DNA from: JAFIFT01 sp020051095
GTDB taxonomy: Bacteria > Pseudomonadota > Gammaproteobacteria > Legionellales > Legionellaceae
DNA: 64,000 bases
Assembly (NCBI RefSeq): GCF_964199965.1
Contig: NZ_CAXMZT010000002.1
Location: forward strand, 1 to 64,000
Direction of reading: 5' to 3'
Part shown: piece by piece, positions 59,465 to 64,000 of the stretch
Numbering within the stretch: the stretch's first letter is position 1
How the letters are laid out: each line of letters starts with the position of its first letter
The notes under the pieces: generated by a model
Databases searched by the model: none
Told to the model about the DNA's origin: nothing
Seen by the model: only the letters and a program-made list of their open reading frames with translations
Made by a program: the position numbers and the translations under genes

Positions 59465-60521
59465 GGCTAAATTCCTTAAATAACATCAGCAATTCCGGAG
59501 TGGCTGATTGGATGTTAATTTGTTGCAATTTGTCTTTTAATGTTTGCCGGTCTTGCGCTAACAAGTGTACGGCTGAAGTGAATGAGGTTTTTGTTAAGTC
59601 CTCCTCAAATAAAACGCGGCTGACACCTAACTTGGCAAAGTACTTAGCATTATCAATTTGGTCTCCCCGACTGGCTTTTAAGGGGAGCGGAATGAGTAAA
59701 TTAGGGATTTTCAATGCCAGAATTTCATATAAAGCATTTGCGCCCGCGCGAGTGACAATCATATCTGCCGCAGCAAAAAGATGGGGTAAAGACTCATCCA
59801 CATAATCAAATTGGCAATAATTTATACAATCGAATGAATCATCCAGGTTACCCCTACCACAAATATGGATAATCGAAAAGGCCGAAATTAAATCTGGCAG
59901 ACAAGCGCGTAAAACTTCATTAATTGTTTGCGATCCCAAGCTACCGCCCATGACCATTAGCACAGGGAGTTTACCATCAAAACCACAAAGAGAAAGCCCT
60001 TGGGCTTTATCGCCTAAAAAAAGCGTGGGGCGAATGGGTGTTCCTGTCACCATCGTTTTATCTTGTTGACGAATGTGTTTTTTTGCAGCGGCAAAGGTTA
60101 AGCATATTTTTGAAGCAAATGGAAAACTCAGTTTATTAGCCAGGCCAGGGGTAAAATCTGATTCGTGGACAATCACTGGAATTCGTCTAAGCCAGGCGGC
60201 GACCACCACTGGAAATGCAACAAAGCCACCTTTCGAAAAGACCAGATCGGGTTTAATTTTTCTTAAATGACGCCATGCCTGGACAATCCCTGCCAAGGTT
60301 TTAAAAGGGTCAATGAAATTTTGCCAGCTAAAGTATCGTCGTAACTTTCCACAGCTAATGGCAAAAAAGGGGATGCTTACTTTGGAGATGATTTCTGCCT
60401 CCGGCCCATGAGCAGAACCAATGTAACTCAATTGGGCAGATTGCTCTTGTAAAGCATTTATCAATGCGATATTTGGCGTGACATGCCCCGCTGTGCCGCC
60501 CCCCGTTAATACGATATTCAT
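59430..60521 (-). CDS. murG: MurG, lipid II-forming GlcNAc transferase
   Basis: 363 residues. It adds GlcNAc to lipid I on the cytoplasmic membrane face, completing lipid II. Motifs are TGGGTAGHVTPN near the N-terminus, VFSKGGFVAFPVVVAAW, VMGGSLGSQTINEVL and a UDP-GlcNAc region ITRAGANALYEILALKIPNLLIPLPL (split). It normally lies in the dcw cluster with mur and fts genes, but here it lies between nadC (4 nt upstream) and a peptidase, so the cluster is at least partly dispersed. Confidence 0.95.
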   Translation of the reverse strand: MNIVLTGGGTAGHVTPNIALINALQEQSAQLSYIGSAHGPEAEIISKVSIPFFAISCGKLRRYFSWQNFIDPFKTLAGIVQAWRHLRKIKPDLVFSKGGFVAFPVVVAAWLRRIPVIVHESDFTPGLANKLSFPFASKICLTFAAAKKHIRQQDKTMVTGTPIRPTLFLGDKAQGLSLCGFDGKLPVLMVMGGSLGSQTINEVLRACLPDLISAFSIIHICGRGNLDDSFDCINYCQFDYVDESLPHLFAAADMIVTRAGANALYEILALKIPNLLIPLPLKASRGDQIDNAKYFAKLGVSRVLFEEDLTKTSFTSAVHLLAQDRQTLKDKLQQINIQSATPELLMLFKEFSHDRQKSTKPIY

Positions 60522-60525
60522 GTTA

Positions 60526-61362
60526 TTATTCCTCTAACCGTAAACTCAAATCAATCGCATTAATTGACTTGGTGATCGCTCCAACGGAAATATAATCGAC
60601 CCCACTTCTGGCCACTTCTTCGATTGTCTCTAGACGGATATTTCCTGAAACCTCTAATTCGCAGGGGTGATTCCCCCGTAAAGAAACAGCTTTTTGAATA
60701 TCCTGTAAGGAAAAATTATCCAACATAATTCGATCAACGGCTAATGACAATGTCTCTTCCAGTTGCACTAAGGTTTCAACTTCGACTTCGATGAATATAC
60801 CAGGATTTGCCTTCTTTGCTCCATACACCGCAGCGGCAATGGAACCACAGGCCTGGATATGATTTTCCTTAATCAAATAGGCATCATACAAGCCAAAACG
60901 ATGATTTAAGCCCCCACCAATGGTTACAGCATATTTTTGTGCAAGTCTTAGCCCTGGAATGGTTTTTCGGGTATCTAATACACGACAATTGGTATTGGCA
61001 ATTTTATCGACATAGCGCTTTGTTTGAGTGGCTGTCGCAGATAATGTTTGCAAAAAATTTAATGCCGTTCTCTCTGCCGTTAACATGGGTGCAAGAGGCC
61101 CTTCAATGATACATAGCGCCTTGGGGTGAGTGATGTATTCGCCTTCTTTGACTAACCATTCTATGATAATGTTCGGTGAACAATGATGAAAGCAAGCATC
61201 TACCCACGCTTGACCGCAAACAACCATGGGTTCTCTGCAAATAATCGATGCTTTACCAACCCGTTCTTTACTGATTAATTGAGCGGTCACATCGCCAGAA
61301 CCAATATCTTCATTCAGCGCATTTAAAACAAGCTGACTAATGTACTCAATACTAATTGTCAT
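60526..61362 (-). CDS. nadC: Quinolinate phosphoribosyltransferase
   Basis: 278 residues. It makes nicotinate mononucleotide from quinolinate and PRPP in de novo NAD synthesis. Family motifs are EDIGSGDVTAQLI at the start, RTALNFLQTLSATAT, DTRKTIPGLRLAQKYAV, GGGLNHRFGLYDAYLIKENH (20 residues) and the closing VDYISVGAITKS. It overlaps the antiporter gene by 11 nt and precedes murG by 4 nt. No other nad gene is adjacent. Confidence 0.96.
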   Translation of the reverse strand: MTISIEYISQLVLNALNEDIGSGDVTAQLISKERVGKASIICREPMVVCGQAWVDACFHHCSPNIIIEWLVKEGEYITHPKALCIIEGPLAPMLTAERTALNFLQTLSATATQTKRYVDKIANTNCRVLDTRKTIPGLRLAQKYAVTIGGGLNHRFGLYDAYLIKENHIQACGSIAAAVYGAKKANPGIFIEVEVETLVQLEETLSLAVDRIMLDNFSLQDIQKAVSLRGNHPCELEVSGNIRLETIEEVARSGVDYISVGAITKSINAIDLSLRLEE

Positions 61363-62794
61363 GAACCCGCTTCCTGCGATAGTCTTTAAATCGCGCCTTA
61401 ATTAATGGTGGTGCTATGACTGTTGTCACAATAACCATTAATATGATTGCTGAAAATAGCTCATCTGAAATGACGCCTAGTGTTCGACCGATGGATGCAA
61501 ATACTAATCCTACCTCACCACGCGGCATCATACCGATGCCCACGAGTAACCTATCATCTTTACGATTTGCACCCCAGCCACTGACTAATTTTCCTACAAT
61601 GGCGGCAATGAGTAAGGCCATTGCTAATAAAATGACTTGCCAGTGAAAAAATGACTCTAGTTTCACCTGAATGCCGATGAGTACAAAAAATAGGGGTGCT
61701 AAGATTGACTCTAAGGGAGAAGCTAAGTTTTTAATGCTAAATTCAGGTCGTGAATTCTCAGCATGGTTGGAAAAATAACCATCATGTAATATTAAACCAG
61801 CAGCAAAAGCGCCAATGATCGTTGCTAATCCCACCACCGTTGCTAACCAGGCCAATGTCATAATGAAGATAAAGGTAATAAATAGTTTGGCTTCCCATAA
61901 TGATAGAAACGAGAAAAAATTAACCATTCTTCGCAAAGCCCATGGTCCGACAATAATAGCTCCCCCAAAAAATAGGACAGCCCAAATAATAATTTGCATT
62001 ACTTCTTTGAGATCCACCGTGCCAGTGATGACAATACTGGAAACAACGGCAAGGATAATTAATCCTAAGATGTCATCAATCATCGCAGCACCCAGGATGG
62101 TTTGCGCCTCTCTAGTTTTTAGTCGCTTAAGCTCTCTAAGAACTCTCGCCGTAATGCCAATACTGGTCGCACATAACGTCGCTGCGACGAATAAATTGAT
62201 ATGATAACTTGATTGAGGAAGCATATACATTGCCACACCATAGCCCAACAATATTGGCACAGCGACTCCAATGACAGCAACGCGAAAAGACTCAACCCCT
62301 GTTTTTTTTAATTCATCCACTGAGCTATCGAGCCCTACCATAAATAGCAAAAATATAACACCGTATCGGGATAGGATATCAACCATATAACCAATTTTAA
62401 TGAATTCTGTTCCATTGCTGCTCGATAATGCAGCTGCGACTTGCTTTGCATAAAACGCATTTGGGATCGCCGAGTTCACAGCTTGCACTAAATTATCGCC
62501 TTCTAATAAATCTTGAACGATTGTATAGATTGCCGATCCTTCCCTCAGCACAATAAATAAGGGGACATTGAATAAATAGAGTAAGTTACCAAGCAAAACC
62601 CCAATTAATAATTCACCCAAAACAGCAGGCTGATCCATGAGCCTCGCAAAGTAGCGGCCCAAAATGGCAAAAAAGAAAATAAACGTTACCCATAAGACCA
62701 CCGGGGCAACCGGATCACTATGCCCCTTACTTGTAACAGCAAAAGCAATACATGGAATGATACTAAAAAGCAAAATTCGAATTATTTGTTTCAT
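61352..62794 (-). CDS. CPA2-family Na+/H+ antiporter
   Basis: 480 residues with 12 to 13 membrane helices plus an extra hydrophobic N-terminus (about 1-20) resembling a signal peptide. Conserved features include MDQPAVLGELLIGVLLGN and AAMIDDILGLIILA, the Asp-Asp pair (about 240-241) of electrogenic NapA-type exchangers. No TrkA-N domain follows, unlike KefB/KefC. A sodium or potassium/proton exchange role is likely. It starts 5 nt after ppsA and overlaps nadC by 11 nt. Confidence 0.87.
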   Translation of the reverse strand: MKQIIRILLFSIIPCIAFAVTSKGHSDPVAPVVLWVTFIFFFAILGRYFARLMDQPAVLGELLIGVLLGNLLYLFNVPLFIVLREGSAIYTIVQDLLEGDNLVQAVNSAIPNAFYAKQVAAALSSSNGTEFIKIGYMVDILSRYGVIFLLFMVGLDSSVDELKKTGVESFRVAVIGVAVPILLGYGVAMYMLPQSSYHINLFVAATLCATSIGITARVLRELKRLKTREAQTILGAAMIDDILGLIILAVVSSIVITGTVDLKEVMQIIIWAVLFFGGAIIVGPWALRRMVNFFSFLSLWEAKLFITFIFIMTLAWLATVVGLATIIGAFAAGLILHDGYFSNHAENSRPEFSIKNLASPLESILAPLFFVLIGIQVKLESFFHWQVILLAMALLIAAIVGKLVSGWGANRKDDRLLVGIGMMPRGEVGLVFASIGRTLGVISDELFSAIILMVIVTTVIAPPLIKARFKDYRRKRVHDN

Positions 62795-62799
62795 GACGC

Positions 62800-64000
62800 T
62801 TATTTACCTTTTGCTAAAAAGAGCGCTGTATCAACCACTGAATCAGGATTTAACGAAACAGAGTCGATACCCTCATCCATAAGCCAGAAAGCGAAATCCT
62901 TGTGATCCGATGGACCTTGGCCACAAATGCCAACGTATTTATTTAAACTTCGGCAGGTAGAAATGGCTTGATGCAGCAATGCTTTGACAGCAGGATTTCT
63001 CTCATCAAATTGTTGTGCAACTAAACTTGAATCTCTATCGAGCCCTAAAGTTAGCTGAGTTAAGTCATTTGAACCAATGGAAAACCCATCAAAATAGTGT
63101 AAGAATTCCTTTGCGAGCAACGAATTCGACGGCAATTCACACATCATGACAACTTTCAAGTCATTTTCACCGCGAACCAAACCATTTTCAGAAAGAACTT
63201 TAATGACGGCGGCCGCTTCATCAACAGTGCGTACAAATGGGATCATCACTTGAATATTTGTCAGCCCCATCACTTCTCGGGCCAATTTTACCGCCTGGCA
63301 CTCTAAAGCAAAACAATCAGCAAATTGTGAAGAAACATAGCGAGACGCACCTCGGAATCCTAACATCGGATTTTCTTCTACGGGCTCAAATAAGGGCCCT
63401 CCGATTAGATTGGCATATTCATTGGATTTAAAATCCGATAGGCGAACGATGACGGGTTTTGGATAAAACGCACAAGCAATTGTCGCAATGCCCTCTTTTA
63501 GGCGTTGCACGTAATAATCCACGGGTGAATGGTACGCCATGGTTTTCTGTTTAATTGTTTCTTTTAAATCAGCATCTTCTAACGTATCAAATTGCAGCAA
63601 TGCTTTTGGATGAATGCCGATAGTGTTTGAGATTAAAAATTCAAGTCGAGCTAAACCAACACCTGCATTGGGAATTGACTGAAATGCAAACGCACGCTCA
63701 GGGTTACCTACATTTAACATGATTTTTATCGGTAAATCAGGCATTTTTCCGACATCAATGGTCAATTTGTCATAGTCGAGCAGGCCTTCATAAACATAAC
63801 CATCGTCACCTTGTGCACAAGAAACAGTAACAGGCTGGCCATCTTCAATCAGATCCGTGGCATCACCGCATCCAACAACAGCAGGTATACCGAGTTCCCG
63901 TGCAATAATTGCTGCATGGCAAGTGCGTCCCCCACGATTAGTGACAATTGCAGCCGCTCGTTTCATCACGGGTTCCCAATCGGGATCAGTCATATCCGAA
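62800..64000 (-). CDS. ppsA: Phosphoenolpyruvate synthase, C-terminal part (cut by window edge)
   Basis: About 400 residues are visible; the frame continues past the right edge. The phosphohistidine domain shows NRGGRTCHAAIIARELGIP, with the catalytic His. The PEP-binding barrel contains GVGLARLEFLI, MLGFRGASRYV, FSIGSNDLTQLTLGLDRDS, and the active-site Cys in GICGQGPSDH. It converts pyruvate and ATP to PEP, AMP and phosphate for gluconeogenesis. The N-terminal ATP-grasp domain lies outside the window. It is the first seen gene of the operon leading to murG. Confidence 0.95.
   Translation of the reverse strand, partial: SDMTDPDWEPVMKRAAAIVTNRGGRTCHAAIIARELGIPAVVGCGDATDLIEDGQPVTVSCAQGDDGYVYEGLLDYDKLTIDVGKMPDLPIKIMLNVGNPERAFAFQSIPNAGVGLARLEFLISNTIGIHPKALLQFDTLEDADLKETIKQKTMAYHSPVDYYVQRLKEGIATIACAFYPKPVIVRLSDFKSNEYANLIGGPLFEPVEENPMLGFRGASRYVSSQFADCFALECQAVKLAREVMGLTNIQVMIPFVRTVDEAAAVIKVLSENGLVRGENDLKVVMMCELPSNSLLAKEFLHYFDGFSIGSNDLTQLTLGLDRDSSLVAQQFDERNPAVKALLHQAISTCRSLNKYVGICGQGPSDHKDFAFWLMDEGIDSVSLNPDSVVDTALFLAKGK

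Noticed and set aside
61815..62204. 129-codon plus-strand frame inside the antiporter gene
   Set aside because: Opposite a well-conserved membrane protein; its Ile/Thr/Asn-rich translation is what the complement of hydrophobic codons gives.

Overview
The window is AT-rich chromosomal DNA from a gammaproteobacterium, most probably a member or relative of the Legionellales. This placement is an inference. It rests on a histidine acid phosphatase of the Legionella Map type, a 17-kDa surface-antigen lipoprotein of the RT0821/Lpp0805 type, a TrpE-TrpG fusion, many secreted proteins I cannot name, and an ordinary gammaproteobacterial housekeeping set. I see no rRNA, tRNA, CRISPR array, transposase, integrase or phage gene. 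Apart from short palindromic repeats the region looks like stable chromosome.

Layout. 1-1260 (-) is the N-terminal part of a very large surface adhesin with a LapA-type retention module, a di-alanine LapG-type cleavage site and about 105-residue Ig-like repeats. It runs off the left edge. Next come a small acidic protein, a diguanylate cyclase, a CDGSH iron-sulfur protein, an orphan (+) gene with a near-consensus promoter, a CBS protein and a glycine-zipper lipoprotein. dnaB-alr (5727-8206, -) is followed by an intergenic MITE-like palindromic element, a DUF2147 protein and a SWIM-SNF2 helicase. From 18039 down to 13030 (-) a compact run reads BON lipoprotein, glyA, nrdR, nusB, thiL, pgpA and an AI-2E-type membrane protein. 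The riboflavin genes usually found between nrdR and nusB are absent.

18209-19333 holds two small secreted proteins, one built on a 14-residue tandem repeat. A first RND adaptor and permease (19489-23792, +) precede valS and folB. 27019-30566 (-) encodes three secreted proteins: the acid phosphatase, a predicted seven-bladed EAR/EPTP beta-propeller, and an unrecognised 420-residue protein. minD-minE (+) stand without minC. fadE follows, then a five-gene (-) operon of two UgpA/UgpE-like permeases, a UgpC/MalK-like ATPase, a DUF1189-like membrane protein and an alpha/beta hydrolase, with no binding protein. The next (-) run is ftsK, lolA, rarA, trpEG, clcA (47147 down to 39396).

On the (+) strand follow trxB-aat, a cysteine-rich duplicated secreted protein, a complete tripartite RND pump (49705-55633), and a GH3 (NagZ-like) glycosidase paired with an HGSNAT-like membrane acyltransferase. 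The right edge is a (-) operon of ppsA (cut by the window end), a CPA2 Na+/H+ antiporter, nadC, murG and an M20 peptidase.

Functional themes are envelope building and division (murG, alr, ftsK, minDE, lolA, pgpA), two drug-efflux systems, c-di-GMP and adhesin biology, and a possible phospholipid or glycerol-phosphate scavenging operon. No part of the window is clearly a new system. The best candidates for follow-up are the retention-module adhesin beside a cyclase, the bacterial EAR propeller in its secreted trio, the exported NagZ-like/acyltransferase pair, and the small inverted-repeat element with 12-bp flanking direct repeats.
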